A stretch of 64,000 nt of DNA. Source: Polyodon spathula (lineage: Eukaryota > Chordata > Actinopteri > Acipenseriformes > Polyodontidae). This document shows positions 13,641 through 25,277 of this stretch, in pieces. The stretch lies in contig NC_054548.1 in assembly GCF_017654505.1 (NCBI RefSeq), forward strand, positions 23,608,870 to 23,672,869, in the 5' to 3' direction. The position numbers were made by a program, and so were the translations under genes. The notes beneath the pieces are model-generated. The model had not been told where the DNA came from. It did not search any database and worked only from the letters and a program-made list of their open reading frames with translations. The first letter of the stretch is position 1. Each line of letters opens with the position of its first letter.

Positions 13641-14429
13641 AAGGGTGATGTTTGAAGTCACATGGAGATACAAAAAACTTTCTACTGCTCATCAAATATT
13701 ACATTTAAAGAGTGGCCCAACAACCACACACTCAGGAATCCTTTCCTCAAATTGAACAGTAAATGGTAACACAGTATGCGCCTCAGATAGATGGAAGATT
13801 ATCAGGGTAATTTTCAAAGCTTTTTGCTCCAAATCAAAATTTTCTGCAGATTTTCTGACAGTAGTTGTAAAAGTTTAAAAGAGCAAATCTTGCAAGAGAC
13901 AATGTAGGTATGGAAGAGAAATAAAGGGATTTTTTTGAAAACTTAATTTTTCTTTTCTAAATCATTGATATGATACAAGCACAAAAGATGGCTTTTTTGT
14001 GCATGTTAAAATGTCCGTTGACCATTTAATTGTAAATATTACACTGTATTACATTATTATTGTTAAATGTAATAACATTCACATCTTAGTTATAAGATGC
14101 CAATGGGCTCAGTAACACCTAAAAAGTGAATTGCTAAATAAAGTGATAGAAAACAAACATTGTAATGCAAAAACATTTACTTTAAAAATGTAATAAATCA
14201 ACAAGTCACTTTATTTCAAATTATTAATTTTCAAATATTCATGCACTTAACAAATGAACCTGTGAAAGCATGTGATCAAAAATGTTGCTTTCAATTCTCC
14301 TTCATTTTTAACATCTACAATTGTTTTACAGATTTTGTAATAATCAAATAATTTCTTTACCATAACTGTGTTGACAAGTTAAAAGTTGCTTGACATTAAA
14401 CATTATTTCTTTTTTAAAACAACTATGAG

Positions 14430-14880
14430 TTTATAACTCACTTCACAACATTTTTACCAGTTATTTCTATTGTTTTTGTAATCCACAGTACCCAGTGTTC
14501 CATGCTGTGGTTCAGGTTTCTCCATATCCAGCTTCGAGTTTCCTTTAGTTGCAATAGATTGGTGTGGGTGGAGGTGGGGGAACTTGGGACTGGTAGCGCT
14601 GCTGACAATCCAGATATTGCCACAGGTGCTCAATCTGATTGATGGCTGGGCTTTGGAGCACCGAGGAGAAAAAAGTGGAAAGCCTTGATTTCTCTTCCTG
14701 ACTGGTCATGTATAAGGACTGGTATGTAGCGCTATCCTCCTGAAGAATATGAGCATCAAATCTTGGAACACCTTGTTGGCACAACAGTAGATTTTTCTTT
14801 AAAATGTGAATGCATCCTGCAGAATTGAGACACCCTTCAATAAACATCTAGTCTGTCTGTGTGACCACAGTCTGAAGAGG
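14430..14880 (-). pseudogene. Tc1-like transposase C-terminal fragment (left arm of inverted pair)
   Basis: Read on the minus strand it encodes IEGCLNSAGC, then ILQEDSAT (the second-Asp region), then LQSPAINQIEHLWQYLD, equivalent to the QSPDLNPIEHLW motif with the third acidic residue. The match covers only the C-terminal half of a Tc1 transposase. The SPDLNPIE motif is partly eroded to SPAINQIE, and stop codons follow. It lies head to head with a related fragment at 15156-15490, with a SINE between them. Confidence 0.75.
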
Positions 14881-14886
14881 AATGAA

Positions 14887-15149
14887 TATATCTTTCTTGT
14901 TTTTATATAGCGCCATTCATAGTGGACCACCATAACAAAGTGCTTTATGGAGGTAGGCTGGGAACTGTGCATTATATGCAGAGCCACTTACAATTGGACA
15001 TTGATTTAACATCTCATCCACAGGATGGCGTACAAGGAGGTTAAGCGACTTGCTCAGGGTCGCACAGTGCGTCAGTCAGTGGCATGGGTGGGATTTGAAC
15101 CAGGGCCCTTTTGGTTATTAGCTCTGGACTTTAAGTCCAGTGCCTCCTT
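14887..15149 (-). mobile_element. tRNA-derived SINE
   Basis: On the minus strand the tRNA-like head lies at the 15149 end and contains GGTTCAAATCCC, matching a pol III B box (GGTTCGANNCC). It is followed by CCTGAGCAAGTCGCTTAACC and a body ending in GGCGCTATATAAAAA. AATGAA at 14881-14886 and at 15150-15155 is the probable target duplication. It was inserted at the centre of the inverted Tc1 pair. No ORF, as expected for a SINE. Confidence 0.75.
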
Positions 15150-15155
15150 AATGAA

Positions 15156-15490
15156 GACATTGAACTTCTTCCATGGGTGCCCCAAAGCCCAGATATGAAT
15201 CCAATCAAGCACCTGTGTATGTGCCTGGATCGTCAGCTGACAGAAACCCATCCACGTCCCACCCACCCACCAATATGTTGGAACTAAAGGAAACTCACAC
15301 AGATCTGGAGAAACCTGGACTAAAGAATGACACTACATCTAGTCGATTCAGTGCAGGTTAGAAGCTCATTGTACTGCAAATGGTGACTCGACCAAGTACT
15401 ACAGTAAAGATTATCACTCTTGTTTTTATTAGTCAATTTCAGAACCAAACTAACATTAACCAACAATTTATCGGAGTGGCCAAATTATTA
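15156..15490 (+). pseudogene. Tc1-like transposase C-terminal fragment (right arm of inverted pair)
   Basis: The plus strand encodes QSPDMNPIKHL followed by CLDRQL, equivalent to the QSPDLNPIEHL...LDR motif. The terminal catalytic Glu is changed to Lys. The 3' part reaches CGGAGTGGCCAAATTATTATAG, a plausible Tc1 terminal sequence (about 15473-15495). It is the opposite-strand relative of 14430-14880, so the two form an interrupted inverted repeat. Confidence 0.7.
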
Positions 15491-16052
15491 TAGCAGGACA
15501 CCATATATACACATGTAAACTGGAGTATGAACAAATTGTTTAGGTAACTAAATTCACAGTGCAAAACAATATGTTTCAAATAAAACACTACATTTCTGTG
15601 CACTTATTGTTTTTGTTAAACTGCAACCGTGGCCAAACGTTTGTAATTGCAGAAAAGGTAAATAATCTAATTGACATTAAACATCTATCAAGAAATTGTA
15701 TTAAAATGAATATCACCATTTGTGTATAAGCAAATATGGCAAACAGTCACATTACATTTTTTTTTTTGTTAGCAAAAGTTTGCACACCCACATCTATAAT
15801 TATGAACATGGAGTTGGTAAGAGTAGGGAGGATTGCCTCATGGGTATCCAAAACCTAGAGAATCCATCTGCTTCTTAAATTCAACAAAATTTCAAAATGG
15901 GTAGCTTAAAATATTGCAGCACGTGTTAGCTTCTGGAAAGCTGGAGATATATCCTTCATTATTCTTATGCAGGAACAGGCGGCTGCAGTTGAAACCCAAG
16001 AGGCGGCTCTTTATCTGCTCCTGTAACAAATGCTAAAATCTGCCTTAATGAC

Positions 16053-16821
16053 TGTGACAGAGATCGAATGACACTTGGTGTTAGATCTCCTTCCCGACCT
16101 GTGAGGAAAATAGAAAGAAGGAACAGAGTAACCTTAAGCAAATGGCAAAACAATTCATTCCGTAGGGTAGGTGGAAGCCGGCCATTTAGGAAGGGGGCGG
16201 AGCTACGGCACCCAAGCTCACTAACCCGGACAGGAGACGACGTGGCATCCGAGGATTGGAGGTGCAGATGCACTTGTTAACCTAGGGGTCATGGGCGAGG
16301 GTATAAATAGGGGGCATAGCTTCAGTGATCTGTTCCTTTGCATATGGTTAAATCAATCGACCTAGAAGGAGCCCTTATTGTCCATACCAAAGCTGTGAGT
16401 GTTCTGTCAGTCTCTGTAATAACACTGTTTGTCTTGTGTTGCTTGTCTTCTCACCAAGAATACTAAACACGATCCGGAGCTGCAGCCCAGGTCAGCGTAA
16501 AACCCGGACATCACCACTAACCTTTCCACTACAGGAACTGTCTTTGCACCACTAGCACTAAAATCACGCACTGTCGGAACTGTGTCTGTGTTTGTGTTTT
16601 GTGAGGGTGAAAGAACTGGACTTTGGGTTACGTGTCAAACCTGTGGGATTACAAATAGGAGTGATACACGCCGCTGTACCACTTCCATCATTATTATTGT
16701 TTGCAGGTTTTGCCATAAGGCTCTGGACATTATAATCATTAATAAGCGCCCTTGCACCAGTGACTCATCTGTGTGATTAATTCACTCTGTACTGCACTCA
16801 AGTATTCACCACTTTGCCACA
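16053..16821 (+). mobile_element. Solo LTR, 769 bp, inside the HECT pseudogene
   Basis: It begins TGTGACAG and ends TTGCCACA, so it has TG...CA ends. ATGAC stands at 16048-16052 and again at 16822-16826, a perfect 5-bp target duplication. A GC box-like GGGCGGAGC (about 16197) and GTATAAATAG (about 16301) give promoter-like U3 order in the plus direction. Only one LTR is present with no internal region, so it is the product of LTR-LTR recombination. Removing it rejoins the HECT C-lobe exon. Confidence 0.88.
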
Positions 16822-18326
16822 ATGACACATTAGAATATGTATCTGAAAATAAAAATAGTGAAAAATAAAACTAAATAATTACAGAAATGCATAAACATGT
16901 GTTGTGCATCAAAGTAAAACTTGCTTTTGCAAAATCCACACACATGGATTACATCATATTTAAAATCATACATTTTACATTCAAACAATTACCACACTGA
17001 AAAAAGGGCTGTTAAGGTATTGGTGGTATTTTTATATTCAAACACTTTATCTGAATACCAAAAATGTGTATTTATTTTTTTAAATGTTAAATATTCCTAC
17101 ATTTTCCCCAAGGTTTGCTGGTGGCTGTGGTACAGAAAACAATTAATGTAGTAAAAACTGATGATGATGTTTTAGGTCTGGCCCAGCCCCGTAACTGTCA
17201 CCTTTAAGAACATCATAATGTCTTTCAAATAGGTCTGAGCCAGAATATACATCTCAGAATGGCCATGGCCAGTCACCATAGGTGCAACAAACTTCAATAT
17301 GAAACAAATTACTTGCTTATTAGCGGATGTATATTATTAGGCTGCGTGTTTGACTGCAAGCATTTTAGCATCTTTTACTTATTACAGTTTTCCTGATTAC
17401 GATTTTGGTTTGACGATTTGGTTCCGAGGACTGGTGACAAGTGATTCAACCTAGCTGAGATGAGGGATTAGGGTGAAGGTAACCTTAAACTTCCTAGCAC
17501 AAAAAGTCCATCCATTATATGTAAACCATATCCACTTTGTCAGCAGCAATGACCCAGCAGCCCTTACACATTGCTGCAAGTAAATTATCTTTATCTTCCA
17601 CATCCTGCAGGCAATCTCCCTCATAGCCCACAATTCTTTGTTCCTTCCTTTTATTACTTTTGTGATATTTTGAACTGTTCTGAAAACTGTTCAGATGTGA
17701 GCACTTCCTCCTTCCAGCAAAATGAATTGGCAAAAAGAACAGGGTGTGCAACAATGGTGTCAAGCACACCAAGTGTCTTCAGTCCCTCTTTTAACCTAGG
17801 AAAAATAGATAAAATAAATGAAAAACAGAATGGCCTGCTTCTTTCTTCATGTTAGTGACCATTCAGCACGTACTGTGCTAATAAACGAAATCGATCATCA
17901 GTTCAGATATTTGTTACAAAACTACACAGAATATTTTCTTCTCATAGAAACATCCACTTACCTTTACCTTGATAGTGTATGTAACAACATGTTTTATAAA
18001 TTTAAACCAACTATTACTCACAATTCAATGTAAATATTGTTAATGTAAGCATTAATTAACTGGTTGAACAGGTATTTGCTACACTCTCACTCCATATTTA
18101 ATATACTCTCATGTTTGCAATGGACAAGTATAAATATAACACATCTACTGAAATGCATGACAAAATAAATGTACCTTTCCAGGGAATTTCTTGTTCGGCT
18201 ACAAACATACTACTTTATGAAATCTTGTACAAGTACATCTGTGTCTTGCAGATTTTGTAAATAGCAGTAACAACATCACAACAGTCACTACACACAAACA
18301 AATCTGTGTAAAGAGGAAGATTTTCC

Positions 18327-18327
<1 letters not shown>

Positions 18328-18362
<35 letters not shown>

Positions 18363-18369
18363 TAATAAT
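18328..18369. repeat. (AAT)n microsatellite
   Basis: About 42 bases of AAT repeat with one interruption, within an intron of the HECT relic. Confidence 0.95.
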
Positions 18370-19559
18370 GGTTATCGTTAAATGTATTCAAGTTAAAACT
18401 TTTAACACACCTCCAAAATTATCTCTGCACTATCACGATCACAGATGTCTTTCACAGAAGGTCTGAGCTGCTGAGGGTCATAGGCTAGACTGTCATATAA
18501 TGTCAGAGAAAAGAAAGCTGAGAGCTGGTCCTCCATGCACCAAAGATACGGCTATAATTCTACAAGCCAGAAAGCAATCATCATCACCTAATGCTATTGA
18601 AATAAACAAAAGAATGAAGCGTGTGAAAAAAGGTATAGATGGGTGTACTGTAGGAAAATTAAGATTAAAAAGTAAATAAATACCAAAAACTGTGCAATTG
18701 CCTTGGGAATCGCAGGTAAAATTTTTTCAATCTTCTGAACCTTCAAATATTTTACTATTGTGTAGTGTTTGCATTAATAAAGTTAGAAATTCCCTTGTAG
18801 GACCACCTCTGTCCACAGCTCCTTCTGAGTTGCCATCTGAGTCAGTAAACATTACTGAAATTCTGCTTTCTGGCTTGCATGCTTTGTGCTTAAATCCATG
18901 AAATGCACCATCCCATATATTTATTCTATCAATATTGAACTTTGAACCTGCATCTTCATCTATTTTTAGGGCAAGATTTGTGATAACATCTTTAAAAGTT
19001 ACTTGATCTCTATAAAAAAAGAAAAGAACATTTATGTAGTAAATAGTGTGCTTGTGAACACAACTTATAAAAATATAAAACACTATACTACCATTGTTTA
19101 AAGGTGTTTTTTTTTTGTCTGTATACGATAGGGTTCACTTGCAAGCTTTGCAAAAAAATTAGTGAGAGAAATACAATCATTTTAACACATTATAAATAAA
19201 AAAATACCCATAATGTGAGCAGACAGATGAATTCTCAGCAAACTGCACTCCTTCATCACTTGAATTAAGCTCAATACAATCATAGATAAGTGATGTATAC
19301 TGTCTAAAATTAAAAAAATAATAATAATTAAAAAAAAAAAATTATTGAAACTCTTCTACTTGCATACACTTTCTTCCTAAATTCAATGGTAACAGAGCTG
19401 GTGTTACATTTATGGTGACAAACTGAGAAAAATGAAGCATCATCTTACTTGTAACAATCTGCTCCTTCTTTCTCCAGAACATTTGTTTCCAAAGTCATGG
19501 CAGATGAAGACTGAAACAGTGAAGTAGTGTATATTTTAGATGCCTCTGCACCAAAAATA

Positions 19560-19592
19560 ATAAGCAGCACCTTAATATAAAGTGTTACCTTT
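19560..19592 (-). mobile_element. Isolated terminus of the 3515-type MITE
   Basis: About 30 bases match the right terminus of the element at 3515-3924, including AGCACCTTAATATAAAGTG followed by TTACC. No second terminus or internal repeat is nearby, so only an end survives. It lies in an intron of the HECT pseudogene. Confidence 0.6.
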
Positions 19593-20037
19593 TCTATTAT
19601 TTATCACACTAGGTAAAAAATTATTCCTGAAGCAGAATTGTGTAACTGCATTATGATGACAGATGACACTAAAGAATGCTTAATTTATTAACAAAGATGG
19701 ATCTTGTTTCTCTGTCAGTAGCCGACCACTCCTTGTGGAATTCAAAGGCATTCATCACATATCCACTTTGATCAAGTGACTGCTTGATTCCATGTTTTAC
19801 AACTACATTGCTGTGAGGTCCGGCAAGCAAAACTATCTCCATTTATTTATTCATGTGTATAGGCTTACCTTACTTATGCAAAAATGTAGTACTCGTTCAT
19901 GTTACATTTCAGTATGGCTGTTTCAAGCATCCAATAATATGTACAAATATAAAATGACTTAAAAAAAAATAAAAAACACTTTATAATAATATCCAAGGCC
20001 TATCCAAAATATGTGTTTTATACACAAAACATACATA

Positions 20038-20041
<4 letters not shown>

Positions 20042-20093
<52 letters not shown>

Positions 20094-20103
20094 TATATAT
20101 ATA
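20042..20103. repeat. (TA)n microsatellite
   Basis: About 60 bases of alternating TA with two small interruptions, just downstream (on the minus strand) of the second HECT coding block. Confidence 0.95.
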
Positions 20104-20878
20104 GATATAATGCTTACTTTTTTGTCGGATAGGTTAATCGTTGTGTTGGTCGTACCGTTGATCTGTGAAATAATAAGATAATGCAACACTCAATGTGTTA
20201 GAGATTTCAGAATGTTTAGGCCTGGCAACCGAACACGCAGATCTCTAAAAAATCATTTAAAAATTTTTTTCCACATTATTTTCATTTACAACTTTGTGCA
20301 TCCTGCGACCCCCATTTTCGAAAACATTTGCTAAAGTTGTTAACAGGCTCCTATTACCTGCCAGATTGTCGACTAAATCAATTACAGATTTCGTAGACTC
20401 CGCCATTACTGAAGACAACTTTGAAGTGATGATCACAGACGTGCATGCGTATGTTGTTGTGTCACGTGTCAATTCTTAAAAAAAGAAAAAAAGCTTGATA
20501 TATCCAGTTTACTATTCATTCTGATATATGTTATACCCGGAAAGTTGAAATTTTGAATTGAACGGCCCCCCATAGTTTTGTAGACTCGAACAGAATCTAG
20601 CTATACACAGCATTACACATTTTTTGGACTTACAGAAATAACATGAACAAACTGAAAGCACAGAATGTTTTATCAAGATAAGTCATAATTTTATACCTAA
20701 GTTTTAGTTTTATTTCACGAGGCGTGAGCTAGGGGTAGAGATAGGGCAGAAGAAGCAAAAGGGAGCGGTTAGTAGGACAGTGTGCCGGCTAGAAAGGACC
20801 AGACCTAGGATAGAAGAGCAGGCGAGGCCCACTCTAATAGCAGACCAGCGAAGCTGGACATGGAAGCTAGGACAGAAA

Positions 20879-21685
20879 GTGGTCACTGACTGAGGGCGGT
20901 GATGCCGACACGAGCCCAGGGGCGAAGGACCCAGCAACCGAAGACAGGATACAAAAAGTGGTCACTGACTGAGGGCGGCGATGCCGACACGAGCTCAGGG
21001 CCGAAGGCCTAGCAACCAGAAACAGGATACAAAAGTGGTCTGTGATGAGTCAAAGGGATTTTGGTCTGTGATTCAGCCTCCCGACAGTAGATGGCATCAA
21101 ACCAACTCGGGACTTCCCTTACCAAGATCTTGTGACCATGGCAAAAGTCATCTTTTGAGGGGCGGCACCTTGGTGAGGGGCAGAAGTACGAGTATGTAAA
21201 TTCAAGTGAAGGATAAGGATACTTGTCAGTTGGGGATTGGTGTTCCACTGACTACAAGGCGGGACATTACATACTAAAGGGAACGTACTACTGTGTTCGG
21301 GGTTGGTCCGAAAGTAAAATAGGAGGGGTAACGGGTGGAGGGAGAGACTAGGTTGGTGCAGCGGGATTTTTAAAATAAAAAAACACTAACATTTCTTTTG
21401 TCTTTTTTTGTTTTTGTATGGTTCGCCACGAAGACGATTAAAGACGAGTTATCACGGTTTGTTTTGGATTTCACCCCTGCACTCCTTCCCTCACACCATT
21501 TTGTTTTCTTTTGTTATTTAATTATTTTGTTGTGTATAGATAATAAAAATAAATTATTTTATTTCTGTACACATAAATTACTGTCTGGACATTCCATTTA
21601 ATACACTCTCGCCTCACATGGTCACTGACTGAGGGCGGCAATGCCGACACGAGCTCAGGGCCAAAGGACCTAGCAACTGAATACA
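20879..21685 (+). repeat. 78-bp tandem repeat, three units, last one split by an LTR
   Basis: Units start at 20879, 20958 and 21035 with GTGGTCACTGACTGAGGGCG and contain GATGCCGACACGAGC. The third unit is cut after GTGGTC by the solo LTR at 21041-21618 and resumes at 21624 with ACTGACTGAGGGCGG. GC content is clearly higher than the surroundings. The parent element of this array is not identified. Confidence 0.85.
21041..21618 (+). mobile_element. Solo LTR, 578 bp, inside a tandem-repeat unit
   Basis: It begins TGTGATGAGT and ends CGCCTCACA. TGGTC at 21036-21040 is repeated at 21619-21623, a perfect 5-bp duplication. An AATAAAAATAAA block near 21541 serves as a polyadenylation-like signal close to the 3' end, giving plus orientation. 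Without it, the interrupted 78-bp unit becomes continuous, which independently confirms the boundaries. Confidence 0.9.
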
Positions 21686-22170
21686 TATATGGGTGTTATG
21701 ACTCATGGAGCCGCCCCTCAGAGGAAGATAGTCCCCGAAGACTGGGACACAAAAGGAGATAGAGAGGGAGAGGTACCCAGCATCTGAGACTTCTGTAAAG
21801 GGGCGCTCGTTAGACCCCCAATTGGCCGAGACTTCATGCTGCCTGGGACCTGAGATAAGAACAAGGCATAGAGGTTAGCCACACATGAGTATGAGCATGA
21901 GTAGCCACGTCCCGAACTGAGACAGAGGAACAGCCTTGAGTGAGGCAAGATAAGCGCAGGAGCTGCAAAAGAACAGAGTGTTGCCGGGGGTCCGCTCTGA
22001 CTCATACGGTGAGAACCCCCCTGAAGGTCAAGGGTAGCTGAAGCCTGCCCTGAGGTTTGGGAAGTGAGATCACTTGCCCCCCAGAGATGACCGATGCGAA
22101 GGCATGTATGAGAAGGTGGAAGAGGGGAGGAGGAGGAAAACAAAACGCTAGACAGCAAAGGTGCAAGTGA
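21686..22170. other. GC-rich block of unknown origin
   Basis: This block continues the compositionally distinct island around the 78-bp repeats. A 146-residue minus-strand frame (21718-22158) covers it, Ser/Pro/Leu-rich with no recognisable motif. I read it as the internal part of an unidentified repeat rather than a gene. Confidence 0.4.
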
Positions 22171-24951
22171 TCAGGGCTTAAATAGTAAATAGGAAATTGG
22201 AAACCCCCTTGCTACACGCCTCCTGAACTTACGCAAGCTAACATTTAAAATCTCGATGGTCACGTCCAGAAACACAAATGTGTTTTGCTCACTTAAAGTA
22301 CTCAGTGCTATCAAAATAATTCAAGTACATCTTACCAATATCTATTGCAATAATTTAATTCCTCTCAGTTTTTCCTACATGTCACACAGGTGTGGGTCTT
22401 CTCCTGCCATGTTCCAACACAGAGAGTTACACGTGAACAGTCAGGCAGTCACTGTACCATCTTACTGCCTGGCTAAACTGAATGTAACATAATTCTCTAT
22501 AACTCAATTCGGGAAGGACAGGGGTCATGCTTGTTGACTCAAAGCAGTTGCTTAGGAGCTTAGGAGCACTGAGCCTTTTTTTTACATGATTTAAACTACA
22601 AACATGACTGGTTTTCACATGAGAATACAACAAGGATGTAAAGCTATAGGTCTGCAGTTAAGCATTAGCCAAATAGAAAAATTATGGGTAAGCAACCTTG
22701 GACAGAGGACTATAAATGGAAAGGCAAGAGGTAAGACAGCAGCTTTATCAATAAATATGGTTTTCTATTTTGATACAATACCAAGTAGTACTTTCCAGGT
22801 GTCACTAGTACTGAGTACAATGACTTATCCTTGTAGATGCTATTAGAATATAAAGGACGCTTTACTGGGTATAACAATAACGCTAGATTTGCAATAGGAT
22901 TGTATAGGAATATCTTACAGGATACCTTTGGATTGTTTTAATAAACATATTCCTGAACGGTTCCTGCTCACTGCTATTCCAGTCTACACAGTTACATTTA
23001 AGAACAAGAGCATTAATGTATTCAGCATATTAATGAATACACAGTATCTTTACAATCAAATGTGAGCTAGCCTTTACATTTTGTTTTTTTTGCCCTTCTG
23101 TTTGCAATACTCAATAATCAATTTAAAGACTGGAAATAAGGTCTATACAATTTTCCTACCAGCATGTTTTATAAATCTACAATATATTTAATGTAGGATT
23201 AAAATTACACTGTATGCCAAATATTTTGAAATAAAAAGAATACTGTCCTTGTATTTAGGTGAGGTAGTAACTAATGACTAAAGTAACTAATGATCTGCAG
23301 ACAATATACCACTAGTTCCAGTCTATCAAGAACCGTTAATTATACAATACATGTTTTCAAGGCATCTGTGCTTTTAAAGTATTAATTCATTAAAACTAAA
23401 AAAGATTGTGGTCTTTAAATTACAAGAGTTATTGATGAACTGAATAAAAACAAGCTTGCAAAGAATACTTTTGCATGCTGGCTCAATTTTCCTTTACATC
23501 TGCTAATGGTCTTCAGTAGAGTCTGTAAATCAGCCTGTTCTTAGTTAAGAACTAATTAAAATTAGCGATGAAACCTGTTCCAATTTGACCTGCTAAAATC
23601 TAGGGCAGCAATGTCACAATCTGATTTACATCCACCTGCTTCATTATTTTTAAGAGTCCTGGTCCTCATGTTGGTGGTGCCTGTACCATAGGTGACGCTT
23701 CGCTGTCATTGTCTAAATAATCCCTTATCCAACTGCTCAGTGGGTCAGAATCTCGGGATATATAGAGGATACAGAATGATCGTTTGTGGTGTACATTTTT
23801 TTCAACATCATTAGAAATTTGAAATTATTTTAGACATTTTAAAGTTGTCATAGAACACGTACAGCTGGCAGTATTGTTTGAATTACCGACACTCAGCTCT
23901 GTCCCGTATTTCAGCAGCAGCACACCACCGGATTGGAATGTAAACAAAGACACATTCAAAACTAGCCCCGGTAAGCATGTTATCCACTCATGCTATCCCA
24001 CTCATGTTATCCCACTCATGTAGAATAACAAAAATATATCCCACACTAGATGTTCCCACTCTAGTGGTACAAACAGTAATATGTGTCTGCACATGTGTCT
24101 TTAGGTATCTAAACAGCAATTCTGCCTATACCTACTGAAATTTTTATCCAATTACAGCAGAATCTGGGTATATATGCAGTTTCCTCTCTGTATGTTACAC
24201 ATTTTTACAAGTATGGTGGATGTATGCCGCTGTTGCGTCAGAGTGGGTAATAATATCATTCTGTGTATGAAATCAACAGAATTGAAATATATAGAGGGGA
24301 ATCCTAACCCATTCTCTGTGTCTACCTGATTTCTGGTCACAATCTGACTGACAAGGAATGCTATTAAAAAGAGTCGTAAACTAAATACTGGACAAGTGGT
24401 TTATCTCCACCATCGCTGAATGGATCCTTTGGTGCCTCAAGCCAGACAGTTTTGGGTGTTTTGACACCTAGGACAGAAAACAGCCCATCTCATAAATCCA
24501 GCCAACAGGAGGTGGAATAGCGGACCAAATGAGAACAAGAAGCCGTCTAGGAATGAGAACAACCAATGGGAAACACTCCACGTCTACTCAGGTACCGCCC
24601 AAAATGAACAAACTATCCAATCACAGGATTAAAGAGAAAGTTACAAAAGCTTGAGTGCAACACTGAAACAGGGCTCCCGACACGAAATCAAAGGCTCTTA
24701 TTACACAAACAAGTCTCTGAACTGTGACAATCTGAAGATCCAGCCTGCAACCGGCTGGAACAGAGATACCATTTTCGGACACTCTAATATAAGATAACTA
24801 TTCTAGTGTTTGCCTTGTTGTGGGAGTCCGCTGCGTAAGATGTCTAAAATCCTAAAAGTATTTGTAATCAAATCTCTAACTTAATCCTGATTGATCACCA
24901 GATAAAGAGTTGGATGAACATTGGAAGTCGACAGAAATTGAATTATTGCAA
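22171..24951. other. Unassigned DNA
   Basis: No gene recognised. From about 24500 the sequence has two CCAAT-like boxes and somewhat higher GC leading into the dispersed repeat at 24952. It could be the upstream part of one LTR-type element, but no terminus was found. Confidence 0.35.
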
Positions 24952-25277
24952 CAGTGCCGGAGTTTTGTGGTGAAATATCCCAGACATAACCAGACGAAGA
25001 GTGCACATATTGGTGGAGGAATTGTTGTTTCAGTGGAATACCTAAATAGTTAATGACTCTTGTTTTTGCAAAGACATTTCTTTCGAACCCTGAAGTGGAG
25101 ATGAAACGTGAGGAAGGCAAACCTGGGAACCTGGACCTTTCCTTGTCAGCGGGAGAGCCTTCGAGCGCCTGTATTGCGGAAGACACAGGTCAGCTGGAGG
25201 AGGCAGCAAACGTCTGTTAAGTATTCAATAAGTAGTGCTTTAATCCTCTTATGAACTTGAGAATAAGCAGACCTTAA
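24952..25277 (+). repeat. Dispersed repeat block, copy 2
   Basis: Same-orientation relative of 8360-8680, beginning CAGTGCCGGAGT and ending near CAGACCTTAAAG, with many shared blocks including GACGAAGAGTGCACAT and AATAGTTAATGACTCTTG. An open minus-strand frame crosses it but is not conserved between copies. Confidence 0.7.

Larger units (their letters stand above)
15838..20406 (-). pseudogene. G2E3-like HECT E3 ubiquitin ligase, multi-exon relic
   Basis: HECT ligases take ubiquitin from an E2 onto a catalytic Cys and pass it to a substrate. Nine coding blocks appear in order on the minus strand: 20310-20406 (MAESTKSVIDLVDNLAG); 20118-20163; 19683-19840 (VVVKHGIKQSL, FEFHKEW); 19450-19511; 19213-19304; 18707-19013 (RISVMFTDSDGNSEGAVDRG, GGPTREFL: HECT N-lobe start); 18430-18595 (SLVHGGPALS); 17515-17790 (GVLDTIVAHPVLF, C-lobe); and 15838-16052 plus 16822-16843 (ILAFVTGADKEPPLGF, FPEANTCCNIL). 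The catalytic Cys is the TGC at 15919-15921. Damage: a frameshift in the VHGG block, a frame change after SED in the N-lobe exon, a stop in YPF*NF near the catalytic Cys, stops before that block, and a solo LTR within the last exon. Splice signals are visible at several borders, so this is not a processed copy. The N-terminal blocks are assigned from their phase and order only. Confidence 0.82.

Noticed and set aside
17205..17300. Minus-strand open stretch in the HECT relic that could be another exon
   Set aside because: It has no match to known HECT C-lobe motifs and falls between two blocks that already fit together.
21718..22158. 146-residue minus-strand frame
   Set aside because: No recognisable motif, low-complexity Ser/Pro/Leu composition, and it lies in a GC-rich repeat island where open frames arise by chance.
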